Shown here piece after piece: positions 11,594 through 22,458 of a stretch of DNA of 64,000 nucleotides. Position 1 is the stretch's first letter. Every line of letters begins with the position of its first letter. The notes under the pieces are model-generated. The model made no database searches. It worked only from the letters and a program-made list of their open reading frames with translations, and had not been told where the DNA came from. A program made the position numbers and the translations under genes. Origin of the DNA: Phlyctochytrium arcticum (taxonomy: Eukaryota > Chytridiomycota > Chytridiomycetes > Chytridiales > Chytridiaceae); contig JAHLKI010000025.1 of NCBI GenBank assembly GCA_025602905.1, positions 248,001 to 312,000 on the forward strand. Direction: 5' to 3'.

Positions 11594-12211
11594 ATGCCTT
11601 TACCAGCGTCGCTCTCAGGCACCTACACTGTCCAGCGCAACTTGATAGTGATAGATTCAATAAATAGTAGTAATATTTCAGCAAAAGATGTTCGATCTGA
11701 TAATCTATATAATAGTAATGGAATAGTGGCTATTAACCGTGCACAATGTCTAGAACCTTTAAAATCGTCTGTCGAAAATGGTCTATTAACAATAACACTA
11801 CCCCTCGATGTGGAGCGTCTTCATATTTCTCCAGAAGGGGAGTTGACCAGTCGTGATATTGCTGTGGAGTTTCCATGAAATATCTCCAATGACAAATATC
11901 GTCTTGCTCTGAATTATGATGAGGGTACATTATTTATTAATCAAGAAAATGAATTATCGGTTGTCGAGAAAACGCAAAACTTAGATTCTCCGTTATTTAT
12001 AAATGATGACGATAAGATTGAAATTAGGTATGCAAGTCATTTCAATGATGATGAAGGATTATTAGATTTAGATGGAAGCATTTTTAAAAAAAGTTTGTCG
12101 CTCAAAATTGCTGATCCCTTCGAATTCAACAGTTTTAACTCACATAGATTGTCATTGAAAATCGATACTAACATATGTGCCCCGGACGCTGTTGCGGGGA
12201 TTAGCTCTGGT
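11594..12211 (+). pseudogene. Fibre-like viral gene, 5' part (split by Helitron 2)
   Basis: The frame begins at ATG 11594 and encodes a low-cysteine, S/N/L/D-rich protein with repeated short beta-strand phrases (for example NNGLLTITLPLD-like and RLSLKIDTN). This is the style of trimeric fibre or tail-tip shafts. One in-frame TGA (11876-11878) interrupts it, and the frame resumes immediately. It reaches a CTCTGGT heptamer at 12205-12211, where homology to the 3' part stops; the same heptamer opens the 3' part at 22459. Both parts have the same reading frame relative to the heptamer. The protein would be a surface attachment fibre of the virus. Confidence 0.55.
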
Positions 12212-12357
12212 ATATAATGGAATATGTAAAGGAACTGGAGCGGATTAGCAAACTTTTGCAAGGATTTGAAATACAAACAAAAAATGGATTGTTCCGAAAA
12301 CAAGGAGTTGCAGAATACGGTTATTTACAGAGAAAGACAACCACAAAAAAAGGAAAC

Positions 12358-13323
12358 CTAATCAATATAACGGCGCATGGCCAAGCGACGCGTAACGACA
12401 GGAATGTCCTCGTCTTCGGAGCAAGTTTGCTCATCAGCAATTTTGACAACATGCTGATTGACCTTGTCGGGCGTGTTGCGCTTAGTTGTCTTGCGAGCAG
12501 GAGGAGGGGCTAGGTCGGCCCTTGCCTTTGGTGGGCGGCCTCGGCGTTTCCCAGTGGTTGTAGTAGGCGTGGCGGCAGCTCTCTCGGGGATCACTGCTGA
12601 GCGGTCGTTGTCGGACAGCGGGTCGCTTTCAATTACTGCAGGGGAACGATTGCGAGAGGGCGGGGAGGAGTTGGACGATGAAGGGGCGGAGGAGAGTTGG
12701 TCCTCGTCATCTCCGTGAGAATGAGTGGAGGGTGACTTGGAGGTAGGAGCGGTGGTGGACTTTGGGCGGCGACCCCACACTTGGGCTCGGTGAGCGGTGG
12801 CAGGTGTAGCGGTGGAGGGCAGCTTTGTGGTAGCACCCATCGGATAACAGTTGGAGGCAAGCATGCTGTTAAGGTTTTCGAGTTCCCCTACAACTTGTAT
12901 GGCGGCACCAGTTGTCAAAACCTGACGGCGAGTTTTCCACCCACCAGGGCGGTTGGCAGTGATCGACCGGTAGCTTTCGGTATTATCACGTTATACGCGA
13001 TAGATGACTTTGAAAAAATCGTCTTGTCCGGGCGAGACGAGGCCCGAAACCGTGCCTTGTGCAGGGCATGGCTCAACGACCTCCGGTAAGGGATGAAGCG
13101 TGTAGACGTGCAATTTGTCAGAGGCAGGATCTAGAATGGCAGCAACACACAGGTAGTCGCCGTCAACTTCGGGTTCAACAATCCTGCCTGCCATGACCCA
13201 AACACTTGCGGGCACTTGCATGAAATCGCCATCAGCGGTGGGAATAGCGATGAGGATGTCAAATTTCTTGTTCTCCTGACTGGTGATGGAAAGAACTTTG
13301 ATTGCGGAGGTGATCATAAGCAT
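12358..13323 (-). pseudogene. Predicted OB-fold-like / AT-hook protein, Helitron 2 companion
   Basis: The ATG at 13323 begins MLMITSAI, matching the start of the Helitron 1 companion. A beta-rich region follows, then a TAA at 12991-12993. The same frame continues without shift to 12358. The stop falls where the other copy has tryptophan (YNVW against YRV-stop), so a TGG codon was probably lost. The C-terminal half is S/T/P-rich with acidic patches and a clear AT-hook core, GKRRGRPPK, followed by more basic residues. It binds DNA minor grooves by family knowledge of AT-hooks. A helper role in Helitron replication is inferred from its conserved divergent position in two elements. Confidence 0.6.
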
Positions 13324-13474
13324 GATGTCGAGGAATTTGGTGTTAGGGGAGAAGTAGAGGGAGGGCAAAGCAGTAGGGGAGGACGAAGAAGAATTGGGAT
13401 GGGACAGTGGCAGAAAGGCAGGCTGAAGGAGAAGAGAATGACAAGAGCGCAAGTAGTGATATTGAGAGGAGTCC

Positions 13475-13483
13475 GTTTTTATA
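13475..13483 (-). promoter_or_regulatory. TATA box of the Helitron 2 companion gene
   Basis: On the minus strand the sequence reads TATAAAAAC, about 150 bp before the ATG at 13323. The homologous gene of Helitron 1 has a similar element in a similar place. Confidence 0.45.
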
Positions 13484-13499
13484 TGGGTTTCTGGCGGGT

Positions 13500-14377
13500 G
13501 GGTGGGTACGGCGGTTTCCGGGGTCGTAACAACTCGCCAGAATAAGGGAGGGGGGGAAAAGATGCCGCATCCCAAAGTGTTTGCATCAAAGGGCAAATAT
13601 TGGCGTGTGAAGGGAAGTTGAGGCGCAGTGATGTGCCCCACTGCTGTTTGATGGATATGTGTTTCATCGGGTAACGGAACACGGAAATGATAGCTTCAAT
13701 GGGGATTTACTGCGGAGGAGAAGTATTGCTTCCAGAAAGCAACGGGGTGGGAAAGGAAGATATTGCGGAACATGTGCTTTAAAAGGTTAACGGCAACGGC
13801 ATGCGGCCGGATAATGAAGGTTAAGTTAATTCTTCACTGTAGTCTGTAGGCTGCAGAAACGGGTTCACGATAGGAAAGCAACTTGCCCGATTTGAGAAAG
13901 CAGTTGTCATGAAAGTATGTGTGAGAGTCCCAAGTCGCAAGCAATTGAGAAAAGTAAAGTGTGCACAACACACATGAAATCAGACGTACAACTGGCCAAT
14001 GTTTTGACGCAACATGATGAGTAGTGAGTGAGGTTAAATAAGGTGTGTAAAACGGCAGTTGTGTTGGATGTAAAACCAAAATAGACCTAAGTGTAAACCG
14101 GCAGTAGTGGCGAAATATTAAAGTTAAGCACAAGACGGCGGACGGCGGACGGCAATGAGGAGAAAGATGAAAGAAGTAGTGAAGCACAGCTAAAGCGAAA
14201 GATAAATGGGGTGAATACCCACGGACACATCTCACTGCGAGGATTGAGGTACATTACAAGCACAGAACTCTCGCAACACCCGCATATGACCATAGTCCAC
14301 ACTCCATCAGCAACATCTCAAGTGCATATCACCCAGCATCATCATCTCCCTGACACCGTAGCATCGGAACACCGAGA
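13500..14377. promoter_or_regulatory. Divergent intergenic region of Helitron 2
   Basis: This region separates the two divergent genes of Helitron 2. I see no believable coding frame. It presumably holds both promoters; only the minus-strand TATA box is clear. Confidence 0.35.
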
Positions 14378-14442
14378 ATGCCATCCATGACGGCCGGAGC
14401 TCAAAGAATGAGAAGACTAAGGGCAGAGCGTCATAATCCATT

Positions 14443-14498
14443 GTAAGTACGTACGGACATGACGAAGAATGAGGTACTAATAAAATGTATTTGAACAG
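14443..14498 (+). other. Spliceosomal intron in Helitron 2 Rep-helicase
   Basis: The 56-bp segment begins GTAAGT, has TACTAAT as a near-perfect branch site 24 bp before the end, and ends in CAG. Removing it joins the exon that starts at ATG 14378 to the frame AARSSENT of the main ORF without a shift. This shows both the real start of the gene and the intron style of the host. Confidence 0.7.
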
Positions 14499-16524
14499 AG
14501 CGGCGAGATCCTCAGAGAACACGCTACCAACAAGAACCGAAGATACAGGTCGCGAGCGCAACACGGCAGCCAGAAGAATGCAACGTCAGGAGCCATTGAT
14601 CATCGAAAGAGAGGCTGCTGTACGCGAGCATCTGCGGCAAAGGCAGTGCAACGAAACGTTCCACACCGCACAAGAGATATCCGCTATGGAACAACAGCCC
14701 ATCCTTGGTCGTATCTCTGAAGATACACTGAAAAGCGTCTACGACAACACACGCCGAGCTCTCGCGGATGACAACATGCAAGAAGAAGTTTGCGCTGTCT
14801 GTGGTACTTTATGCATCAAAAATTGCATTGAGAAATTTCCGCTGTTGTCATCTCACTTGCCATTAATGGCCATGCGTACGCGACTTCAGGAACCAACTGA
14901 CGGTTTCCCAATGCGGCTGGCACTCGAATACGATGTTAGCGACTTGGATGAAAGGCTTTCTGGGCTCTTACTGTCCCGCAGCGGATTCTCTATGGCCACA
15001 GGAACAGGAACCTCGGACACCCTGATGCATTTCTGCAAGCCTTGTTTGGATTCTCTTCATCGCAAAGCTGAAACTACGCCCCAATATGCTTTCGCGAACG
15101 GCTTGTTTGTCGGCAACCTCCCGAGCAGTTTGTTCCAAGATTCCACCACCGTAGACTTCAGCATGGCCGCCCCAAGTCAAGCAGCCCACTACATCAGCGT
15201 TGTTCATGGAGGGGAGTTCAATCGCCTGAAGGGACACTCATACGCCATGTTGGCAAACCCAGCTCCTCCCGCAATGTTGTTGCCCCGAGACGTGTCAAGC
15301 AGTGGCGACATTTTTGTAACGACAGTGGGAGCTTTCACCACCAAAGAGTTTCGGGGGAATCGCGAGAACATCAACAAGTTGCTCAAGTTCTACAAGGAAA
15401 ACAACCGAGTATACAAACAAATCGAGATCAACACCAACCTCCCGCACTCAGCTGACATGTCATCAGTCATAGCCCATATCAACAAAGACGATCCTGAGTA
15501 CGAGGAGATAGCGAAAACTCTACAAGCATCCAGGAGTACCCACCGCGCCCCCGAACCTACAAATGATAGTGAGAAAAGCAACCAAGTGCACATAGAGAGT
15601 GATACTTCCTTTATTCTCGACATGCGCAATGATGAGAGCAACGCGGAGCAAGTTAACAGAGCGATACGTATGGTGCTTTACGGATCGGAAAGAAACCGGC
15701 TGTTATTGCAAAGGTCATCTTCATATGTTTCCGATGCCAACCCGGACAACATGTACTTTCGAGTGCCAGAACTATTGCCGTACGGTCGTGGGGGCCCAAC
15801 GGAAAGGAGGAGAAACCCGGTTTCCCTAGAAGAGTGGATTGGTTACGTCTTGAGATTGCCCGAACAGAAATTTGCCAAACACAGCTCTTTTGTCTTGATG
15901 GCTTTTGACGTAGTCGCGCGCAAGCGGGCTTCCTCATCGTTGTACCTCCGCTGTCGATTAGCGCCCAAAACCGCCGAACTTGCAGCAACAGTAACTCTCG
16001 CGGAAATGCAACAATACGCAGAGCAAGAGGCAGCCAGGAACGCAGCAGCTACTCGATCTCTCCCGATACCCGAACGGAGGGGTGTTGCGGGTGGTGTTCT
16101 ATCGCTTCAGAACGGAGTAAGGGCAGGGATGGAGTCATACTGGGGCTCAAACGAGGAGCGAGCAGCAGCACTGAACCGAGTCAATGCCTACTCCAATGCT
16201 CTTGGTCTACCCAACATATTCTTCACCGTGACACCCGATTCAATGAACTCTTTTCGCGTCGTGCAATACACCCGGTTCAAGGGCGCGGAAGACTCGATCG
16301 AAGCCATCAATAAACAGATCCAGGTCATGTCAAAGGAGGAACGGAGGGAAACAGTTGGCAACAGTCCTGTGGCGGTCGCACGGCATTTCGACAGAGTCAT
16401 TGAGGTGATATTGAGTTCTTTTTTGGGATGGGATTCAGCAAAATGTCAATCACGTCGTGGTTGGGGAGCGTTGGAGGTGTTGAAAGCATATTCCGGATCG
16501 GTAGAGACGCAAGGATCGGGCAAT

Positions 16525-16767
16525 GTAACAAGCTGACTGCGCATTCCCTTGTTAGTTTCAAGACGCGTCGCGCGACGCGTGCGGCGCAGTGTCTGCCGTG
16601 TCTTTTCTCTCCTTCATTTTACAAGTATACAGTATAGCCTACGGTAGTTTTCCCCTCCCCCGTAGCTTAACGGACGACCCCCACAGAATAGTACTAGTCA
16701 ACTGTACTTTACACTGAACAAAGTTATACCTCACCAATGGAACATCGTCCCTGCTAATCCTGTTATA
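16525..16767. mobile_element. 243-bp MITE-like insertion in the Helitron 2 HUH motif
   Basis: GGCAAT occurs directly on both sides (16519-16524 and 16768-16773). Taking out the insert and one copy restores the frame across the expected G-N-L-H-A-H motif. The ends are weakly inverted: GTAACAAG at the left against ATAACAGG read from the right on the other strand. There is no coding capacity. A small nonautonomous DNA transposon with a 6-bp target duplication is the simplest reading. The superfamily cannot be named from these ends. Confidence 0.65.
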
Positions 16768-19700
16768 GGCAATCTACATGCGCATTTCCTCCTGTAGGTT
16801 TACAACCTCCCTTCCACCACCGGGCAATATCGCAAGATGGCTTCAGGTCCCCAGCAACGGAACTTCCTCGAACAAGTGGCGGAATACGTCGCATCCATCG
16901 CAACAGCAACGTCCCCAATACCGCTACACCCATTTTGTGCAGCATGCCATGCCCCGCTCGAATTCCAGCCTATCCCTCTACGTGCATATCAACGCGCCCG
17001 ACCAAATTGGACAGCACCAACATCAGCAATATGCACAGGTTGCGGGCAAGGCATGTCAGATTCCGATGTTGCAGCCAATTCGTACGATCATTTTGCGACA
17101 AGGTCCGGTATTCTCAGCATTGACCTATGGACGCAACAGGATGTGTCGTATCACAACTGTTCATGGGAGCCACTTCCTTTTGAATCGGTGCTTAGCGATG
17201 GGTCTCCGGAGGCGAAGTTGAACCTGGAAACGAGTTTATTCGGCTATCAAGTGCATTCGTGGCAACATGCAAGGTCATGTTACAAAAAAAGCGTCCAAAC
17301 GCCTAGTGGTTGCTATTGCCGTTTTCTGAAGCCCGAGGTAGCTGTAGCCGCCACGCAAGTCACCGAAATGTCTGTTCTCCTCGAGCGCCAGAACGGTTCA
17401 CTTTATCTGAACACTTTCAATCCATTATTTGCAACTTTGTTCAAATTCAACCACGATATACATCCCATGCTTGGTGGGGAGGCGGCGGATGTGAAACTTT
17501 ATGTCATGAAGTAATCGTTCAAACCACTAGTCCAATTCGAGAAACTGCACACGATATACGCTTCGGCTTTACGAAAGAGCATTGAACGGGAGACACAGGT
17601 GGAGGAAGTTGATGAGAGCTCGCAGTGGACCCGGGGGTTCAGGAGGATGAAGCGACAGGTGACGGATTTGAGCGGGAAGATGGAAGTTGTTTCCACAATG
17701 GCTGCACTGTACTTGCTCCGGAAATCGGCATTCTACGAGTCACACGAGGTTGTGCAACTGTATATCAAGTCCATCATAAATGCCATTACGCTGGAGGGGG
17801 ATGTCGACATCATATTTGCCAGTACCACAAGCCAAGAGGAAAGTCGCAACGCAACCGGCGAAAGGACAATGAAGGCGATCAACAATGGCACCGATTATCT
17901 TGCAAGGCCGGAAACTGCGGATTTCGATGACATGTGCCTTTTCCAGTTCACCTCCAAGTTCATCAAACGCAAATCGTCCAAGACGGCGACCACACACCAG
18001 CTGGCCGAAGGACACCCCCAACGAAACACGCACCGTTTGGAAAGCCGAAAAAAACCCGTTTTCGTCAATGTTGTTTCGAAACAAATAGCCGACCTTTCCA
18101 AAGACGACGTTTCGAACGACAAACTTGAAAGATCTTTCCGGATGATCCTTTTCTTGTTTAAACCGTACCGGTCGCTTGCTTGCCTTCGCACGGCCCCCAC
18201 GTGGGAGCAATCTTTTTACGACTACGCTGACGCCGATGATGGAACGGAGAACTACATCGCCATGCGAACGTTTCTGCGCAACACGGAAGATCACTATATG
18301 GGGAAAAGGCGGGCGGCAGAGCTTGGGCGACGCAACGTTGAGGCGGAGCTTCGGGAGAACCACCCCGATGTCCCGGTGGTGCTCACGTCGGGGGATGCGG
18401 GAGATGATGGTTGGGAGGATGACAGTGGGTCAGAAGCATCATCTACAGCAACCGGCGACGAAGACGAGACGGAGAGTCCGTCGGATTGTGAAAGCGAGGG
18501 ACCCCCAATTTTGCAAGCTATACCATGTGCAAGGGAAGCCATTGCGTTGGCCACGGATCTCGGACAGGTGCCGTCGTGGCAGCAGCAAATCCCGCATGTG
18601 GACAGATTGGGCGAATTTGAGGCAGCGGCTCAGGCATTTATACCCCAGTACGGTCAAGTACAGCATTGCAACGGCACCGACCGACGGGCTCGATTTACAG
18701 CGTTGATCCCCACCATTGAAACCCAGTTGCAACACTACGAGTCGTGCCTCGGTTCTTTGGAATGGCAACCGAACCCGTCTGGTGTCAGTAGCGAGCAAAT
18801 CGGCGAGTTCGCTTCCATAGCATCCATGTCCCAACATTTCGGACTCAACCGAGAGCAACACGCCGTATTTGTGTTGATGTCAGCCAGTCTCATATACCAG
18901 TTCGCAGCAGAGGACGATATTATACCCAGCACACAAGCGGGACAGCAAGGTGGCAGCGAGTTCCAAATCATGGCATCGATGTGGGGCCAGGCCGGTACCG
19001 GAAAAAGCTTCGTGCTCAAGGCGCTGTTGCAACTTGCAGTTTCTTGGGGCCGCCCACAGGCAGTGATGACGACGGCGATGACGGGAATAGCGGCGGCGAA
19101 TGCAGGCGGGACGCATCTTCACAAACTATTCAATTGGACAACAACATGCAGTCGACATTCCAAAAAGGCCACAGCAGCGGAGTTAGAACGATTTGCGCCA
19201 TTGAAACTTCTGATTGTCGACGAAGCCAGCCTATTGAGCAAGCAGTATTTAGCACTGCTGAGGTCCACTTTGAATATTGTGAAAGATCGGCCATATGCGG
19301 AGATGGGGGGTGTGTGTGTATTGTTCTGCGGTGATTGGCTCCAGTTGTCGGCATGGGCAGGATCGAAACTGTATACCCCCTCGAGCTCGGGCGATTCAGA
19401 GAAAGCAGCGTCGGGACATCGAATATAGCACAGTATGGAGAATGTTTTCTTCCTAACAGAAAACATGCGACAAGGAGCGAGAACACCGTATGCGGACTTG
19501 ATGAACAGAATGCGCACCGGCCAGCTAAGGAAAGAAGATATAGCCATCTGCAACCGACAAGTCTTGATACCCGGCGAAAATACCCCACCACAAGAAGCAA
19601 TACTTTTCCGCCCTATTCTCACGACAGCCAATCTACACAGATGTGCATTTAATGATGCGTGCCTGGAGGAATTTGCGCGAAAGCGGCCCTGCCGCACTTA

Positions 19701-20481
19701 CCGTTTCAGAGCAGTGCTAAAGGCGACAAGGAGAGGTCACCTCAGCTCCAACGACCGCCAATCCCTTTGGAAATTGCCGGACAGCGCGACGGGGCAGTTT
19801 CCGATGAAGCTCGACTTGTGCATCGGTTGCCCAGTACAGATCACCAAGAATGTCGAACCAAAGCGGCGAATGCTGAATGGCTCTCTCGGAACAGTAGTCA
19901 AAATTCAAATGCACCCAACGGCAATCTCGACAGAAGCGACACTTACCAATGGCCATCCAATACTGATTAGCGACAAACTCCCTGACATCGTATTCGTTGC
20001 CCTCCATGGGTACGAAACCGTACAACTGCAACCGGACCTGCCATTAGGTGTTGTCGGAGTCCGTCCATACCAGACCACGAGTGCCGTAGAGATCAAACTG
20101 CCTCACCGGAGGTTTCGAGTGAATTTGCAACAGCTACCATTTGTTCTGGCTTTCAGTTTGACTGTGGACAAGTGTCAGGGCCTTACCTTACCTGGGGTAC
20201 TTCTTGCGCCGATGCTTACTCAATACCGCAAAAGTCCGCAACGAACATCAATGTATGTCGGGTGGTCCCGGGGGACGTCTTTGGAAGGCCACACAGCAAC
20301 ACGACTTTTGCAGCCGATAACAGCAGAGGACATCGCATATTTCAAGCCGAGCAAGGAATTGTCACAAGAGATCACCCGTCTTGAGAAGCTAGCGGAAATC
20401 ATGGCTCAAAAGATCAGAAAGTTCATTGTCAACCGATGCAAGAAGGAAACCTACAAGCAATTGCTCACAAATCACTGGTGA

Positions 20482-21967
20482 GATATGTTTTCCCATAGAG
20501 TCCAAATTTCGATTTGTATATAGTGTAGATAGTTCGCTTTGTATAGATAGCTTCTGTAAATATGTGGATGGATTAAAAAAGAGTTGCAACGTCGAAAAAA
20601 ATGGCACTCAGTTGATGGCGAGTGGATCATACCTGGCAAAGTGTAGCAAAGTTGTAAACGGAAGTTGGTGAGCAGTTCTAGGGATGGAGGAGCAAAGTAT
20701 ATTTCCATTCTGTGGAGAAGGATTCTGAAGGTTCCGCCTCAGTGGCAACTCAGGCGGAACTGGGGGTGCTTACGGTATTGTGCCTATCAGATTCATGAGT
20801 GGAGAAGAATTGCCATCTCGCCGGTCTCGCCGTGTTCATCCACACGCACGGCAGCCCCGCACAATGGTTTCCTACTGCTGAGAGATGGTCATCTTTCTGT
20901 ATGGGATACCATAACGAGTGCCATCCACTTCCGCCCCGTTTTTGAGGAGACCTGGCCCTTGCTCAAAATGTTTGATGTCTCCTTCAGATTTTTCCAACTT
21001 CCTTCTCTCTGACTTCTCCCAGTTCCTTACCTGTATTTTAGCCGCAATGGTTGACACCGATCAAGATTGAAGCTGGCTGCATGCTGTGATCAGCCTCATT
21101 CTCTCCCTATTATCTTCCGACTACATTCTGGCGAACGCCTTGGGACCATGCCCGCAATTAGTGACGAGAAAGAGACGGGAAGGAATCTGAAGGATGATGA
21201 CACCGTCGAACAACTCATCACTCGTCACCCAACCATTGTGCGGAGAACCGTTGGATCACAAGCTGATCAACTTGAATCTGTTGTTAATCGAAAGGTACTC
21301 ACCATTGTGTGAAGATATGTTACTCCAGATAAGGAAAAATGAAACATAGATTCACAGTGTGGATGGCAGGCGCCATCAATACCACCAATGAAGCTTCATT
21401 ATTGGACCCCACATTCAAGACGTGATAAACCTCACGGATAAACCTTATTTTGATTCCACTCGGTCTTCTTCATCAGAATCATCACGACAGTCCGAGAGAG
21501 GCAAGGCCATTCCTTTGGGAAGAAAACGGCTATAATTGCGTTCAGATGCTCGAAGGATTCGACAAGATCACCCTTTTGGCCAAGACGCTTTGCAAATGGC
21601 TACCTGTGCAGCGTCTGGGTGTGAGGGAAGCTTTTTAAAGAGCAGTGGCCTACGTAGTAAACCGGTCATTATCCTCGCATCCGAGTCACCCACTGTCAGA
21701 CACCCCGGGGATCTATTCGGTACTTGTCTATGACCAGTATCTGAGTTACATCAAAACGTACCAAGATCCACAAAACCGGAAATTATTTCCGCACCATTCA
21801 CGAAAGGGACCCACCGGGAACCGTTGATTGTACGAGCATGACGACTGTCCGATTTAACCAAATCATGCGCGGGGGAAGTTAGCCGACATTCTCCCAGTGC
21901 AATTAGAGTGTCCGTGGAACTCGTCATTTTGGAAGAAAAGCTCGAACTTATATAGCGCAGTTTGCAC
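20482..21967. other. 3' flank of Helitron 2
   Basis: No supported gene lies here. A hairpin at 20731-20760 has 13-bp arms with one mismatch (GTTCCGCCT at one end) and a 4-nt loop; it may be a Helitron-type subterminal hairpin or a leftover of another small element. The rest looks like decayed transposon sequence. Confidence 0.35.
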
Positions 21968-22350
21968 AATCCGAAAAACACAAAAATATTTAATGGACAG
22001 ACAAGAAGGCCAAATGGAACCAAACGCTGAAGGTACACGAAAAGAAAGGATGAAGACGATTTTTTGGAGGGGTTCACAGATGTATTCGAGTATGCAGGGA
22101 GGAACATGTACTATGGACGGTATGAAGGTAAACAATAAATCCCAATAAACGCGCTGTGGACAGTGGCCAAAATCCGAAAAACACAAAAACATTTAATGGA
22201 CAGACAAGAACGCCAAATGGAACCGAACGCTGAAGTTACACGAAAAGAAAGGATGAAGACGATTTTTTGGAGGGGTTCACAGATGCATTCGAGTATGCAG
22301 CGACGAAGAACATGTACTATGGACAATATGAATGTAAACAATGAAATCCA
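21968..22350. repeat. Two tandem copies of an approximately 203-bp repeat
   Basis: Copy one runs from about 21968 to 22143 and copy two from about 22171 to 22350. Both open with AATCCGAAAAACAC and contain GACGATTTTTTGGAGGGGTT, with few differences. They lie just inside the right border of Helitron 2. Purine-rich repeats also occur inside Helitron 1, so this may be a regular part of these elements. Confidence 0.7.
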
Positions 22351-22458
22351 AACAAAAACAAAGAAATGCAGAGAAAAACAAACGGATAGGGTGACTATGC
22401 CAGGCAAAGCGAACACCTGAAACTCGGACAACATGGAGGGCCCCCAGACCCCCTAACA

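Larger units (their letters stand above)
14378..20481 (+). pseudogene. Helitron 2 Rep-helicase, DUF6570-like N-terminus, multiply interrupted
   Basis: Exon 1 (14378-14442) starts MPSMTAG and ends in frame with the main ORF after removal of an intron. The N-terminal half has the Cys pattern CAVCGTLC ... FCKPCLDS typical of DUF6570/Helitron proteins and a Rep-like FFTVTPDS motif. The HUH motif LHAHF stands at 16774-16788, but a 243-bp insertion lies directly before it. Downstream are a Cys-rich region, FNHDIHPM, then a Pif1 helicase with Walker A GQAGTGKSF (near 18995), LLIVDEAS and FCGDWLQL; the last part (19435-20481) carries a KCQGLTL motif. In-frame stops occur at 16795 (TAG, after HFLL), 17512 (TAA) and 19426 (TAG), all in one frame with no shift. 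The element is dead as it stands. It is only distantly similar to Helitrons 1 and 3. Confidence 0.85.
12212..22458 (+). mobile_element. Helitron 2 insertion in the fibre gene
   Basis: An approximately 10.2-kb GC-richer block separates two parts of one fibre gene. It contains a minus-strand OB-fold-like/AT-hook gene and a plus-strand Rep-helicase gene, divergent from each other as in Helitron 1. CTCTGGT stands at both borders (12205-12211 and 22459-22465). Canonical Helitrons make no target duplication, so the direct repeat is unexpected. It could reflect microhomology, a shared short sequence, or another element that carried the Helitron in. The first about 145 bp are AT-rich and might still be viral. 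Confidence 0.55.

Noticed and set aside
12217..12513. Plus-strand 98-residue reading frame
   Set aside because: It overlaps the border of viral and Helitron DNA and the opposite companion gene, and its second half is an antisense shadow of that gene.
20731..20760. Bacterial-type terminator
   Set aside because: The hairpin is not followed by a T-run and the context is eukaryotic transposon DNA.
22441..22458. Canonical Helitron 3' end (CTAA) at the right border of Helitron 2
   Set aside because: CCCCCTAA is present at about 22449-22456, but no clear hairpin stands the usual distance before it, and three more bases remain before the heptamer repeat.
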